The notes: generated by a model from the letters alone, not told the origin. DNA of 64,000 nucleotides from Diphasiastrum complanatum (GCA_029204225.1 CM055113.1:22143605-22207604), one strand, 5' to 3'; counted from the stretch's first letter, positions 11,600-23,159 are shown. Numbers and translations are program-made.

Positions 11600-12525
11600 C
11601 TTTGGACTACCCATCTGTCTTCTTTAGCCTTGTCGTTGTCGACTTTGGGTTTGTAATCTTGGCTGTTGATCTTGCTGGTGTTGTTGTTGGTAGCATAAGT
11701 GCTCCAATGGAGACAAGCAGATCCACTCTCTCTCCCCCCACCAAAAAAAATCTGTTGGTGAGGACGTTGTTGCTGGTAACTGTTCATGCTCAAGATTGAT
11801 CGGTGTGTGAAACACGTAGTTGAAAACACGATGAACATGTGACTGGCGGCTTTGACTCATGGACAGGAGCACGTGGTGCTCGTCTTTCCCTGGATTCTTC
11901 AACATCTGGTCCTTCATCTTCTTCCTTGATGACATCGGACATAGCTAACTTTAGACTCGTGTATTCATCATTGGATTTAAGCTCGCGTCTAATCCATCTT
12001 GGAAGGCCTACTAGAAACCAGATGATGAGCATCTGTTCAGAGTGCTATTCTTGTACTTAACTTTTGAGGCATTTGAAATGCTCAATATAGTCTCATACAC
12101 GTTCGTCTTTTGTCATTTTGATGTTACTCAATTTGACAAAAGGGCTCTCTATCAAGCGAAAGGGCTTAAAACGCTTGACAAAGGACTCTTTTAAAATTGA
12201 CCAGTCTGTCTTCTCTTCACGATCAAGGTTGAAAAACCAGTCACGTGCTTTAGCGATCATGGTCATCGAAAACAGTTGGACCATAGCATTGGGAGATGTT
12301 TCACCATATACATCACATGCATTCTCAAAGATTTGCAAAAATCTTTGAGGGTCTGAACTACCGTCAAACTTTGGTAGATCTAGTTTGGGTGTACGTCTTT
12401 CAAGATGAGCTCCATGGGTAGCAGAAACTCCATTAGGGTTGGTTATGGCCTAGGAGGGGTCAGCACCATAAAGATGGGCTCGTGCACATGAAGACTCGGC
12501 TCTATCAGGTTCTTGTCCGTTGAAC
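11600..12525 (-). pseudogene. Ty3-type gag, broken
   Basis: The minus strand carries PKLDLPKFDGSSDPQRFLQIF, then ARDWFFNLDREEKTDW and SFVKRFKPF, the retrotransposon gag core. After a stop near 12093 it continues in another frame with FLVGLPRWIRRELKS and an acidic/Arg segment. The end is Gln-rich. Gag forms the particle that packages element RNA. No pol follows before the next LTR-B copy, so this looks like a gag-only derivative. Confidence 0.7.
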
Positions 12526-12530
12526 GAGTT

Positions 12531-12854
12531 ACAAAATACAAGTGGAATAATGCTCTCCACTAGAGGTCACCATCAAAAGGTGGCTCACTCTACTTTCTTT
12601 AAGAGGGGTCTACTTGCATTTATTACATTTGCCTAGACATACTAGTTCCTACATGGTCATTCCATCTTTCGGGATTTACCATGAGGCTTACACAGTTCTT
12701 GCATGTCTTTCCTAGCTAGTATTTCTCGGCTCTCATGCTTGGCTCTCAGTCTTCATTAGTCTCGTCTTCTCAGAGACCTCCTCGGTCTAAGGTGAGAGGT
12801 GCTCTTGAGTTGCACTGTCCAAGTATCTTGGGGATTCGACATAATCAGCCAGCA
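12531..12854. repeat. LTR-B, right-end fragment
   Basis: It matches the last ~325 bp of the solo LTR at 19385-20543, from ACAAGTGGAATAATGCTC to a mutated terminus CAGCCAGCA. With the copy at 9432-10398 it brackets the gag remnant in the same orientation, as two LTRs of one rearranged element would. Confidence 0.75.
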
Positions 12855-12990
12855 TCACTCAGTGTATTTTTTAGGGAAACCGTGTTGTCGTGGGAGCCCT
12901 ATCAAGAATGCCGAAAAGGTCGACCACAGAAGAAAAAACCGAGAAAGAAAATGTAGGGTCAAAGACCTTGCGTAGTATAGCCCTCTCGCC

Positions 12991-13768
12991 TGTCAACAAG
13001 GGTTAGATCACTGGATAGGTACCTAACTATGCATAGATGCTATTTTTAGTTAGTTTCCTACTTTCTCCCTTAACTCTACTCACCAATAACACTACTCTCC
13101 CTTAACTCTACTCCTCTACACTAACATTCATCATGATTGTAGGTGAAAGGAAAGGGATGATTAGAAAATATGGAGGGAAAAGAAGATAGAAGAGAGAGAT
13201 AGAGGGAGGGTGGAGGTTAGCTCAAATGCATTGTACTTGCTAAAGGAGAAACATAAACTATTGAAACCAAAAAGCATGAACTTGAAAGCAATAGAAAACA
13301 ACAAGAGCAATAGCAAACATTGAATTGCAAATGAGGATGCTTCTCTTCCAAAATTGGTAGAGTTTCCTCCTTCTCATTAAGCATGAAAATAGTGTACAAA
13401 TGGTGCCTTTTTATAAAATGGGGAAGGCCCTTGCCCCTCAATCCTATTGGCTAATATTCACAATGATCTTATCCATTCATCTTGGACCCAACTTGATCCA
13501 AGGGTCCACAAAAAGAACATTGGTAATCACAAGATTCATGTGAGTCCCAATTTGGACCCAACTCTAAAAAATAATCTCTAAGTTTAAAAATGACTTTGGG
13601 CCTCTAGTTTTATTTTGATTCCAAGGCACAAGTCAAGTTTATTTTATTTACAACTTTACTTGCGTGCTCATTGGGCCATGGGCTTACGCACACAGGATGC
13701 CATGCCCTCGCAACACATTTTATTAAATGATTTTATTTAATTAAACTTTGTTGGGAATACCCCCAACA
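12991..13768 (-). repeat. Candidate LTR-C, possible 3' LTR of the Tat-like element
   Basis: It has TGT...ACA termini (TGTCAACAAGG left, CCCCCAACA right). A TATAAAA lies at 13410-13416. The right end sits 47 bp past the end of the extra minus-strand ORF (13815), where a 3' LTR would be expected. There is no second copy in the window, no clear polypurine tract and no target duplication, so the call rests on termini and position. Confidence 0.4.
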
Positions 13769-13814
13769 GGACCCACGGCCTGAAGTAGTGCCGGTCTCTC
13801 GACACTCTGCCAGT

Positions 13815-16693
13815 TTAGTAGAGCGTTTTCTTCGCCCGCCTTTGCTGGATGAGGTAGGTGGTGACGTCCTCCATAAAGTTGAGGCGGTCCAATTTCTTCA
13901 AGTCCTTTGGCGTGTGAAGAGACTTGTGGGCCCCCCGTAGCCAATCTTGGTCGACCCCATGTTTGAAATCAGCGTGTCCATGGATCACCCTGAAGCGCAA
14001 CTCGGTAATAGACACAAGCTATTGGCAGCTGATCTTCAATTTTGTTTGAAGGTAGCACCTTATTAACATCAAAGAATATGGATGAGAGAAAATTGTCCCA
14101 TTTAGTTTCGATCCCCATCAAATGTTCCAAGTCCCGGGCGTAAGTGGCTGCCGCGCGGACTGTTGGATCAGGGCAAATTATATATTGGTTGACGAACGCG
14201 GTGAGAGCCCTTCTAGCATCTACATCCGTGGTCCACCCATATTCTGATGGTATCACCGGCCAATTGAAATTTTGCAGTGTGATCTTGTCCAAAGGGGTGT
14301 CACATTCCGCTCATTTGGATCTTCATAGACTTGGAAGGAAGTGCGCGTTCACCCGTAATTGTTGTGGACTCGTCACATAGGCCCTGATGGCCGCATGGTC
14401 TCTTTCAAACAATTGCTGACGCCACTCTGGTTGTGGTTGGAGGGCGGGTAATACTTGTAGTTCGTTGCCCTTGATTGTCTGGGCAGAAAACGATATCTGC
14501 TAGCCGCCTCTTGATGACTCGTGGGAATACTTTGATAAAAATTCGTTGATTTTCTCCTCCACGAACTTTGGTGTTCAGAAGGCCCGGCTTATAGTTGTTG
14601 AGGCCCTCCTCCTTTTGCTGCAGCTTGGCAATCTCCTGGTGCCCTGCTTGTTCATGTTGTTGAGCCAAAATTAGATCTTGTTGTAGCTTGGTGAGGTCTG
14701 CTCGCAGTTGTGTGTTACTCATTGCCAGATGTAGTACTCTGCTTTCCAGAATGGCTTTGGCCACTACCGCATCCAGGATGTATTCCCCCAGAGTTTGGTA
14801 CGCCATCGTTAAATCTGTGGGAGCAGCCGGTACACTGGCATTGGCAGGGACTTTTGTTGTATCGGCCTCGACGACTTATGGAGTACCATCATCACTTGTC
14901 TTCTATCAGGTTTTCAGTGGACCTGATGTCATCTGGGGCGGTAGGATCAGCCCGATCTGGCGATGGTGCAAACACTGTTTGGACAAATGCATCATCAAGC
15001 AACGGTTGGTTGCCCTCCGCAACCTTTGTTGGCGAAGCGGGTGGGGTTTGGGAAGCAACTATGGAAACAGGGGTGAAGACGGTTTGTCCGAACGAGAGGA
15101 TGGGAGGAACAGAAGGAAACTGGAGGGTGGTGTGGAGTATGGAAGAAGGTGAGGATGGAGCCAAAAGCGTCTGGCATGAGGGTGAAAAATTGATGACTTG
15201 CATCCACGCCAGAGTGTCGGGAGACAATTGAGAATCAGAGAGATTGAATGGAATGGAAGTAACGGTGGCGACAGGAGTGATGGAAGATGCGATGGTGATG
15301 GATGGAGTAGTGGATACTAGAAGAGAAATAGGAGTGGTATCAATAGAAGAAACGTGGATGGAGACAGAAACAGATGTGGATGGAACAGGAAGAGAGGTAG
15401 CGACAACAGAAATCGGAGTGGGGGATTGCACGGAAGAAGAAGTGGCGGTTGTTGATGGGGTGGTTAGTGCGGTAGTGGAGGTGCGTCTTCGGGTAGCAGG
15501 TGGAGATGTGGATGTAGAGGCAACGCCATGCATTCGTTTGTTGGCCGTTGTGTTAATAACTGCAGGTTGGAGGAGGTGGATGCTTGAGATGGTGGATAAA
15601 GGTTAGTATGTGGCACGAGGGTAGACAAAAGAGATGAGCGTTGAAAATTGTGCACTTTTGCCTCGAGAAGTGCGAAGGCAAAGTTACACAACAGGGGGCC
15701 TGCTGCGATTTGATCACGGTTGTTGGATTTGATGGAGTTGGTTAGTTCTCGAATAAGAAAGCTATGCCAGTCGTATGGCACAACATTGAGACCAGGGAAT
15801 TCCAGAAAGGATTCCACTATCTGACTCAAGAACTTGTGACTAGATTCTATCTTTGCGAAAATGTTGAAATAACCAAAAAGTTATTCAACAGATGCACAGC
15901 CGTCTGAATGACGGGTTCCGTGATAGCCTCTATCAGGTAACCATTGTTAGTCTGTATGGGAATTTCTAGTGTAGTTTGGATGATGAAAGGCTTGATCAGA
16001 GTTTTGGCATTGCGATGGGAGAAGGGCTGACGATCACCGGACATAGTGCCAATGGTAACCATCGAGTCGGCGTTAATCCTAACCTTGTACGTGGTACCTT
16101 AGTACAAGAAGTGGAAACGAGTCTTTTCCTCATCCCAGGTGGCGTAAGCGTGAAGGACGAGGCCCATGTTTGTTAATCTCAGAATGGAAGAGCGTCGGGT
16201 AAAAACCCATTGCCGCTAGAAGTGGACCGGCTGTCTGTAGCCATGGTTGGACCAGAGCGTCAGAGGGTAGAGGCCAAATCTCTGTGGCCTCGAGGATGTC
16301 ACGCTGGATCGCCTGTTTGGCGCCAGAGTCTTCAGAGGATGAGGAGTCCATGTTAGCAGTGATGATTAGCAGTCGAAAAAATAGAAAAAATTGGTGGAAA
16401 ATGGAAAAGGGTGTGGAAACGACAGAAAACTGTGAATAATGTGTGTTGGATGATAAGAAGTGTAGTTCAGAGCGCAGATCGGTGTTCAGTATGATCAGAT
16501 GATAGCTGGTAGGAAGTTTGGTCGCAAACGGCGACCTTGGTAATTTTAGTGTAAATTTCGGTAGAGCTTCGCCAGCAAAGGTGACAAATGACTCGAATTC
16601 AGCCCTTATATAGCGGAATTTAGAGTGCATATTAGGTAAAATCCACTTTCCCTTGATCAGTTCCACCCAAATTTTGGCAGGCACCTTCTTCAC
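13815..16693 (-). pseudogene. Extra ORF downstream of integrase, Tat/Athila-like element
   Basis: About 2.9 kb of minus-strand coding sequence is split over at least four frames. In order there is an N-terminal folded region (16693-15847; the likeliest start is the ATG at about 16350, MDSSSSEDSG, with IWPLPSD after it) and a compact stretch at 15829-15700. Next come a Ser/Thr/Pro-rich linker (15533-14900) and a Leu/Gln-rich coiled coil (about 14806-14610, NTQLRADLTKLQQDL). The C-terminal domain (14292-13815) has YARDLEHLMG and KLDRLNFMEDV. It follows the integrase on the same strand, the place where Athila elements carry an env-like ORF, but I see no clear signal peptide or membrane segment. 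The protein family is not recognised. Confidence 0.5.
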
Positions 16694-17419
16694 AAAATTC
16701 TAAGACCTCAGGGAAGTCTGCAAGAGTTTAGAAGGTGATTTGACTGCTATGCGAAGGTTCTACGAGAGTTCAGGCTGTCTGCGAGGGTTCAACTCTCGTA
16801 GGAAGTGATCTCTCGAACAACTTGTTTTTGTGATTGGATTTTCAAGATCAGACCATGTAGTCAGGCTAATTTCACTGCTCTGATTCCATTTAGACACCTT
16901 CCGAGGGTTGGCAAGATGATCTTGAGGCTCTGCGAGAGTTCTAAAAATTCAGCTTCTGGGAACTCTCGCATACACAAAAAAATGATGATTCCTCCATTAG
17001 GAACTCTCGCTGAGATTTTCATGGATGCATCTAAGTTAGATCTGGTGACTGTCCAAGTTTCAAGAGCTATCTCCCAGGGAGTTTCAAAAAATCATGAGAA
17101 AAGTGCTCTTTCAGAGTGTTTTTATATGAGATCTCGAGATGTTTTGATTTTTAACTTTTGTAAACTGATAATCAGTTTCATCCATGCTTGATCTGACTAT
17201 TGGTGGTTCACTGGAAGTTCTGATGGATACTTGGTAGTAGATCCATCAGTCAGTCTGATGATCTGCTTCCTTTTTTATCCTATCTAGATTTGGATCCTTC
17301 TTGGATTCTGATGGATTTTTCTGATCTTGCCAGATCTGGCTGAATTTGAATGGATCTAGCTTGATTTGGTTGACCTTCTTAGATCTAGCGGTGATGGTTT
17401 AGTAGAATAGCTTTTCGTA
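16694..17419. other. Spacer between integrase and extra ORF
   Basis: Non-coding. GAACTCTCGC / GCGAGAGTTC words recur several times (16760-17010). GATCT/TCTGATGGAT words recur at 17170-17390, including TTGGATTCTGATGGAT. This fits the spacer or leader of the minus-strand extra ORF. No splice or promoter site can be proven. Confidence 0.35.
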
Positions 17420-18190
17420 ATGTGCCATCACCAATCTGGATCTATCTTACTGTGGTGGCCAGTATTTGTGCAACCGGCTACCGTTGATGGGTGTATCGAA
17501 TGGTGTCCCATATAGCTTTTCCAAATTCACGGCTCCATGATTAAGAATTTCCTTGATCCTATAAGGACCTTCGCCTGTGAATTTAACTTTCCCTTGATCG
17601 CCTTGGTTTTATACATCAGGACTAGATCTCCGGATTTTCTTTTCAGCTGCCAGTGCATGCACCGCTAGTAAGCATGTTTCACAGAGTTTATGCAGAGCTT
17701 TGTGGTGTAGTTGTAGAGATTTGGAATCATTAAGACGTTGCGTGGTGGCAATCCTTAATGAAGGAACTAAAAACTCTACTAACATTACAACATCCTAACC
17801 ATATACCAATTGGAAGGGTGTTTGATCAGTGCTTCCTTTATATGTTGTCTGTGCAGCATGCGACTTATGTTCCCAATCCGATCTGCTAGCTTCAACTGTT
17901 TTTGTGAGAACGCTACACATGATCTTATTGGATGATTTTGCTTGCCCATTACCAAGAGGATAATATGGTGTACAAGATCTATGGATCACGAAGAATTCCT
18001 CGAACAGGACCTTGATGGTCTTGTTGATGAAATGGCTTCCGCGGTCGCTGAATAGCTCCACCGGGCATCCGAAGCCTATAATGATATTTTCATAAAAGAA
18101 CTTGGCAGTGGTCCTAGCATCAGCTACTCTTACTGCCTTGGCTTCGACCCATTTGGTGAGGTAGTTTGTGTCTATGATTATGTATCGAGC
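17420..18190 (-). pseudogene. Integrase core and C-terminus, Tat/Athila-like Ty3 element
   Basis: The frame 17795-18061 starts with FSDRGSHFINK, the second-Asp region of the catalytic core, and continues with HRSCTPYYPLGNGQAKSSNK, containing the Glu-region signature in altered form. The C-terminal domain at about 17430-17600 reads GPYRIKEILNHGAVNLEKL and INGSRLHKYW, typical of this lineage. Frame changes around 18062-18190 separate it from the upstream piece. No chromodomain is present, unlike the elements at 1-4013 and 30356-31560. Confidence 0.75.
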
Positions 18191-18961
18191 CTAGGAACTC
18201 CTTGCTGTAGGGTGAATTGGACCGATGTAATCCAATCCCCACTTTTCGAATGGTGCTTGGGCTAAGACCGGGTGTAGTAAGTCGTAATTCAATCTCGTTG
18301 GTCTCCTTGCCCTTTGGCACACATCGCACTTTTTCAAGTATTCCTCCGTATCCTTATGAATTGTTGGCCACCGACATCTCGATTGCATGATCTTACGAAC
18401 TGTAATGTTAGATGCAAAATGACCTCCACCCATGCCTTCATGTGAAAGCGAAACGATCTGGGTGGCCTCATGAGGAAGAATACACTGCTGAAGGATTCCA
18501 TCTGGACCTCTTCGATACAACTGGCCGGCAATCAACTGATAAGGTCTAGCCTTTAAGATCAATTTCCGCTGTTTCGCCTTTGGTAAAGATTTGTCTGGTT
18601 GGTCCTGCATTAGATATTCAACAATGTCGGCCGCCCATTCTGGTACTATGTCCATGTAAAATAAGGCATCATCTACCAGCATATCGTCGGGTTGGTTTGC
18701 AATCTCGTTCCCTTTGATTTGTGACACGTGATCCGCCATGTAATGTTGTTTTTCCTTGCAAACTACTATCCGAAAATCAAACTCCAACAACAGAAGTAGC
18801 CATCTGGTGATTCTTCCGGTGTTGCAAGTTTTATTAACAAGATAGAGCAAGGGTTGATGGTTCGTATAAAAAGCAAAATGTGTGGCCATCAAGTAGTGTC
18901 GAAATTTCTTAACCGCATAGATCATTGCCAGTGCTTCCCGCTCTGTGGTTGAATAATTCAT
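18191..18961 (-). pseudogene. RNase H and integrase N-terminus, Tat/Athila-like element
   Basis: An open frame of 256 residues. YSTTEREALAMIYAVKKFRHYL is the RNase H motif with its catalytic Glu. FYTNHQPLLYLVNK follows, with Asn where Asp is usual (normally TDHxxL). The integrase zinc domain is seen as HEGMGGGHFASN and CDVCQRARRPTR, and then the core start KWGLDYIGPIHP. It is the longest uninterrupted pol piece here. The TNH change would weaken RNase H. Confidence 0.8.
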
Positions 18962-18979
18962 TTCGGTATCACTGAGCTG

Positions 18980-19379
18980 TCAGCTTGCAAATCGGATTGG
19001 AAAATTCTTTTTGTGTTCACCTGGCTGGGTTAAGACTGTTCCAACTGCATACTTCGATGCGTCTGTATGCACGTGGAACTCAGTGGACCAATTGGGTGGT
19101 CGTAAGATTGGTGCTGAAACCAATGCATCCTTAAACTTCTGAAAAGCCTTTAGGGCTTCCTCGTTCCAATGTGGATCCGTTGTGAGTTTGTAAATTGGTC
19201 GGGCTAACTCCACAAAATCAAGAATGAAGATCCTATAATAGTTAGCATGACCCATGAAAATGTAGACCTCGCGGATCATCCCTGGGGGTCGTAGAGCAAC
19301 ACCCAGAATTGACATTTTTCTAGATTCAGGGAGATATGGTTTTCACGGCGTTTTTGTAACACCTTCTCCAAGTTGGATA
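18980..19379 (-). pseudogene. Reverse transcriptase C-terminus, interrupted by a solo LTR
   Basis: The open frame 18980-19315 has VYIFMGHANYYRIFILDFVE and FHVHTDASKYAVGTVLTQPG, the RT connection and the first RNase H Asp. Bases 19315-19379 add LSNLEKVLQKRRENHISLNLEKCQF. This continues directly the RT segment ending GLDLEHL on the far side of the solo LTR (20549), so the two were one gene before the insertion. Confidence 0.8.
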
Positions 19380-19384
19380 AGTGT
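19380..19384. repeat. Target site duplication, left (AGTGT)
   Basis: AGTGT directly precedes the LTR terminus TGTTGACAG and is repeated exactly at 20544-20548. Confidence 0.9.
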
Positions 19385-20543
19385 TGTTGACAGATCCCCT
19401 GCTCCAAAGGATTTGGTTTACTACGGTTTCTTTACTACCACTTCTTCAGAACCGTTTCTGCCTGTTATCAGGCTTCATGGCATTCGTTAAATGATTTCTT
19501 GATTTTACGATGCCAACCCAGGCAGAAGGGACAGAGTTTTGTTGTAGTATTTTCTTTATGTCTTGCCTGTCAGAGGACTACTCAGAGACTTCATTCTTGA
19601 ACGCACTTACATTCTACATAGGATGCAAGCCAAGAACGCTCATTCACAGATTATCATGTAAACCAATGAATGTTCAGTAGTTTCTACTGCTACTTACTCT
19701 AAAACCGGATTGAAATCAGATCTTACACTACACTAAACTGAGCTACATTTTCATAACCAAGAAACAAGAACTAAAGTACAGCATGTTAGAAGTCCAAGAA
19801 TCAAGAAACTAACCAGCCTTTTGATTCTTGCCAACATCCCAAGAACATCAAGAGCTAGAATGTTAGAGAATATGCAAGATTTATGCCACATTTCTAGCCT
19901 ATTTAGTTTACTTGAATGTTGGCTCCTACATTAATCCACAAGAAAACATGAAATCTAATCCACAACTAGGAAAGCAAGAAAACTAATCCACTCTAAATCC
20001 ACAACCACACACAATATGAATGGATGGGCATGATCATAGGAGGATCACTAAAAAAAACCATCATGATCAAGGAGCTTAGTGTAGCATCAAACTCATGGGA
20101 AATCTTCTTATTAAGCATGGAGTAGATACAATGCAAAAAGCTCCTCTTCACAAAGAGGGAGTCTCTTAAATAAACAAGAGAGCTACTTAGGTGGCATCCT
20201 AGTGGAATTCCCACATTTCACAAATTACAAGTGGAATAATGCTCTCCACTAGAGGTCACCATCAAAAGGTGGCTCACTCTACTTTCTTTAAGAGAGGTCT
20301 ACTTGCATTTATTACATTTGCCTAGAAATACTAGTTCCTACATGTTCATTCCATCTTCCGGGATTCACCATGAGGCTTACACAGTTCTTGCATGTCTTTC
20401 CTAGCTAGTATTTCTCGGCTCTCATACTCGGCTCTTAGTCTTCGTTCATCCTGTCTTCTCAGAGACCTCCTCGGTTTAAGGTGAGATGTGCTCTTGAGTT
20501 ACTCTGTCCGAGTATCTTGGGGATTCGTCAGAATCAGCCAACA
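19385..20543. mobile_element. Intact solo LTR (LTR-B), 1159 bp
   Basis: It runs from TGTTGACAG to CAGCCAACA, giving TGTTG...CAACA inverted termini, and is flanked by perfect 5-bp repeats AGTGT. It lies inside RT codons of the minus-strand Tat/Athila-like element: GLDLEHL on the right continues as QHLSNLEK on the left. It formed by insertion of a full element followed by recombination between its LTRs. It defines the family ends for the partial copies at 9432-10398 and 12531-12854. Its orientation cannot be fixed without internal sequence. Confidence 0.9.
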
Positions 20544-20548
20544 AGTGT
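20544..20548. repeat. Target site duplication, right (AGTGT)
   Basis: Exact copy of 19380-19384, immediately after the LTR terminus CAACA. Confidence 0.9.
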
Positions 20549-21005
20549 TCTAAATCTAGTCCATGCACGCACAAATCATCCAAGAAAATCTCCAAAAATT
20601 TTTGCAAATAATATCTGAATGCCACCTGCATGACTCTTTGGAAAGTGCTTGGGGCATTCCAAAGTCCGAATGACATCACTTTATAGGCATAGGTTCCCCA
20701 TTCCGTGGCGAATGCTGTTTTGTGCTGGTCCTGGAGGGTTATCTTCACCTGGTTGTAGCCCCAGAAACAGGCTTCGGCGCCAGCTACCCTGTCGAGGACA
20801 CTTTCCGTAAATGGCAAAGGAAAATGGTCCTTTTTGGTGACTGCATTTAGCACCTTCAGATTCACACAAATCCACATCTTGCTGTTCTTCTTGGGTACTA
20901 TAACTATCGGTGATACCCATTCTGTGTGCTCGATTTAATAGATAAAATCTGCATCCATCAACTTTTGCAACTCCTGTTTGATCAGCTCAGTGTCACGTTT
21001 TGTTT
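20549..21005 (-). pseudogene. Reverse transcriptase N-terminal half, Tat/Athila-like element
   Basis: From the right: DTELIKQELQKLMDADFIY, then SPIVIVPKKNSKMWICVNLKVL, KKDHFPLPFTESVLDRVAG, GYNQVKITLQDQHKTAF, FGLWNAPSTFQRVM and IFLDDLCVHGLDLEHL. LDD is the catalytic pair (usually YxDD-like, FLDDF). The frame is open up to the LTR insertion. Upstream of about 21005 the similarity stops, so protease and gag are missing. Confidence 0.8.
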
Positions 21006-22014
21006 CTTCACAATACATATATTATGTTGGGGTCATTTTAGACCTATTGTCGTCTTTTATCAAAATGTGAAAAATATGAAAAATGCGAACTGTGTGACAA
21101 ATAGTTTAAAAAATGCAGACTGTGCAAAAGCTAGTTAAAATATGCAGCAGTCTAAAAGACAAAGAAAAAAAATACTAAGGTTTTAAAGTAGAAACTTAAT
21201 GTTTCATCAACAATAAGCATTGGAGTATGCATGTAATCTCCCTCAGGGAAGATTCAGATGGGATCATTAATTTCATCTATTAAAAAATGAATTTCTTAAG
21301 TTCCACCCATGCTGAAGTGGACCTCATGTACAACAAAATGGTGCAATTTTTGCCTAGGCCAAATAAAGCCACTATAAATAGCCACCTGGAGATTGTTGAT
21401 GCGGAAGTAAGTACATCAGGTATATGATAAGCAGTTTGATTTGTTTTTTTTTCAGTCAGCTCAGCAAGATGATAGACACAGCTGCGACTGGTTCTCCATC
21501 TGCAATATACAGGGCTTTTTAGAGTGGTACATCATGCAATCTGGGGCTCTGGATATACGAGAGGTTCATAGACTAGTTAATGGTCTAACGATGTTATTTT
21601 CAATTTGGTTTCTGATAAGTCAATTGACTCGGTTATTTTGGATTTGCTTGAGCATTTACAATGAATGAGATATACGGTTTTCATCAACAAATGTTGGTGA
21701 ACTTATTATCTCATGCAACACCCAATCCAGCTGCGGAAACGGGAGGGCAATCAAGTCCACAACTGATACTAGTGCAGGGTGGAGATAACCCATATTTCTT
21801 TGAGCTATAAATAATAAATTAAATAGCATATACATTTTTTATGTAACGCCCTGTGAATAAATATGGGCTTATAGAAAGATAGAAACAATGGGAGAAAAGC
21901 ATCCATTGTAAAATACAGGACGCACATGTACATTCTCAGAAATTGAGAAAGATATTGATATTAGTATGAGAGTTTTTACAAATCTTTCAAATATCAATAA
22001 GTGAGTATCTTGTA
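21006..22014. other. Unassigned stretch with weak plus-strand ORFs
   Basis: Plus-strand ORFs lie at 21441-21668 (following a TTTTTTTTTCAG acceptor-like tract) and at about 21659-21810 (MNEIYGFHQQML ... NPYFFEL then stop). The composition is protein-like but unrecognised. They could be decayed exons or an unknown element. Confidence 0.25.
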
Positions 22015-22413
22015 TCATGATTGCTCTATTATCTGAACAATTCCTCCCAAGTCTTTGCATTTGATTTTCTCTTCATGTTTTTTATGTATCTGCACAGACA
22101 TACATTAATCAAATTATAGTTATTGATCTGAATATTGACAAAAAAGGATAACGAATACAAATTAATATACAAATTCATAAATTTCACTTACCAATTTTCC
22201 ATTCGATATAAAGATGAAATATTCGGGGATATCTTGCTGTAAAAGTGTCAGTTTTGTTCTGATGTAGAATAAGGTATAGTCCTGCTCAACCTCAATAGTA
22301 GTAAATAAATCCCCATTTTCCATGATATCAATGCATATACGATCAGTGTGTCCAATGCTATCTAGACCTTGATCTAATGGGGTCCAAGTACCATTGTGTA
22401 ATGAAACACCATA
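22015..22413 (-). pseudogene. Two 3' exons of an unidentified gene (possibly beta-grasp-like)
   Basis: Exon A, 22413-22192 (222 nt, fully open), includes HTDRICIDIMENGDLFTTIEV and IPEYFIFISNGKL, and ends at a consensus donor GTAAGT. The 102-nt intron ends in a pyrimidine-rich TGTCTGTGCAG. Exon B, 22089-22015, reads IHKKHEEKIKCKDLGGIVQ and stops at TGA, in phase with exon A. The alternation FTTIEVEQDYTLFYIRTKL ... FIFISNGKL ... KCKDL recalls a ubiquitin-like fold, but I do not recognise the family. An in-frame TAG borders exon A upstream, where AG could be an acceptor. No upstream exons are seen before the copia remnant at 22.5 kb, so this is probably a fragment. Confidence 0.4.
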
Positions 22414-22539
22414 CTAAGCATTTGCTTTTCTATAATATATCTAAATGATATGGATGAATGTTTGATTTTACATTCTATATCTACAGTGAATTCTGAAATG
22501 GTTTGTCCTCTTGGAGATACTAAGTCATTAAATTCATGT

Positions 22540-22655
22540 TGTTCATTGTAGCACAGAAGAACAACTAGCTGATATTTTCACTAAGCCACTTACTGGAGAA
22601 AAGTTTGATAAGTTTAGATCAAAACTTTCTGTATTTAAAGTTTGTTGACTTTAAA
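22540..22655 (+). pseudogene. Copia RNase H C-terminus
   Basis: The plus strand reads HCSTEEQLADIFTKPLTGEKF then FRSKLSVFKVC and a stop, the canonical end of copia pol. Only this tail remains. Confidence 0.75.
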
Positions 22656-22691
22656 GCTATGTATATGACTGTATAAAAAGTGACTCTACTT

Positions 22692-23000
22692 TAAGGGAGA
22701 GAGTTAGAATTAAAGTTATAATCACTGTGTTACTGTACTGTGGGTCCTATCAGTGGATAAGGATCAGTTGGCCTCGCCACAAGGCAAGTCGACGGGACAC
22801 ACGTCCCGCCAACGGCAACCTGGGTCATGCATGGGTTGCCTGAGTGAACAACTATATGTACAGTGTAATTTCATTTTGAGAAATACAGTTGCTATGTGAG
22901 CTTGCTGAGGAGAGCGATTTTCTGTCTGTGTTACTGTGTAGCATGATCTATGTTCCTGTGCAAAGCAAATTCTAAGTTTTTCCGATTCAGACGAGTTATG
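22692..23000 (+). repeat. Polypurine tract and LTR start of a copia element
   Basis: AAGGGAGAGAG at about 22696-22706 is followed by TTAGAATTAAAG, about 45 bp after the pol stop, the usual copia PPT/LTR border. The first LTR base pair appears mutated from TG. The right limit is not defined. A related PPT/LTR border with different LTR content lies at 51594. Confidence 0.5.
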
Positions 23001-23159
23001 TTACATAAAAGCCACTATGTCAAGAACTGATTGGGCCACATGGACATAAAAAGCGGGGGAAAAAAAACTCGTAACAAACGGCCCTTCTGAGTTTGGGAAC
23101 TCCTGTAATGTGACATGAAGGGTTTGGAGTAGAATTAAAATTACAAGGCTCTCCTTTAT

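Noticed and set aside
14710-15231. Plus-strand ORF of 173 codons
   Set aside because: It is the complement of the Ser/Thr/Pro linker and coiled coil of the minus-strand extra ORF. Its composition (runs of Trp, Gly, Glu) is typical of a shadow frame.
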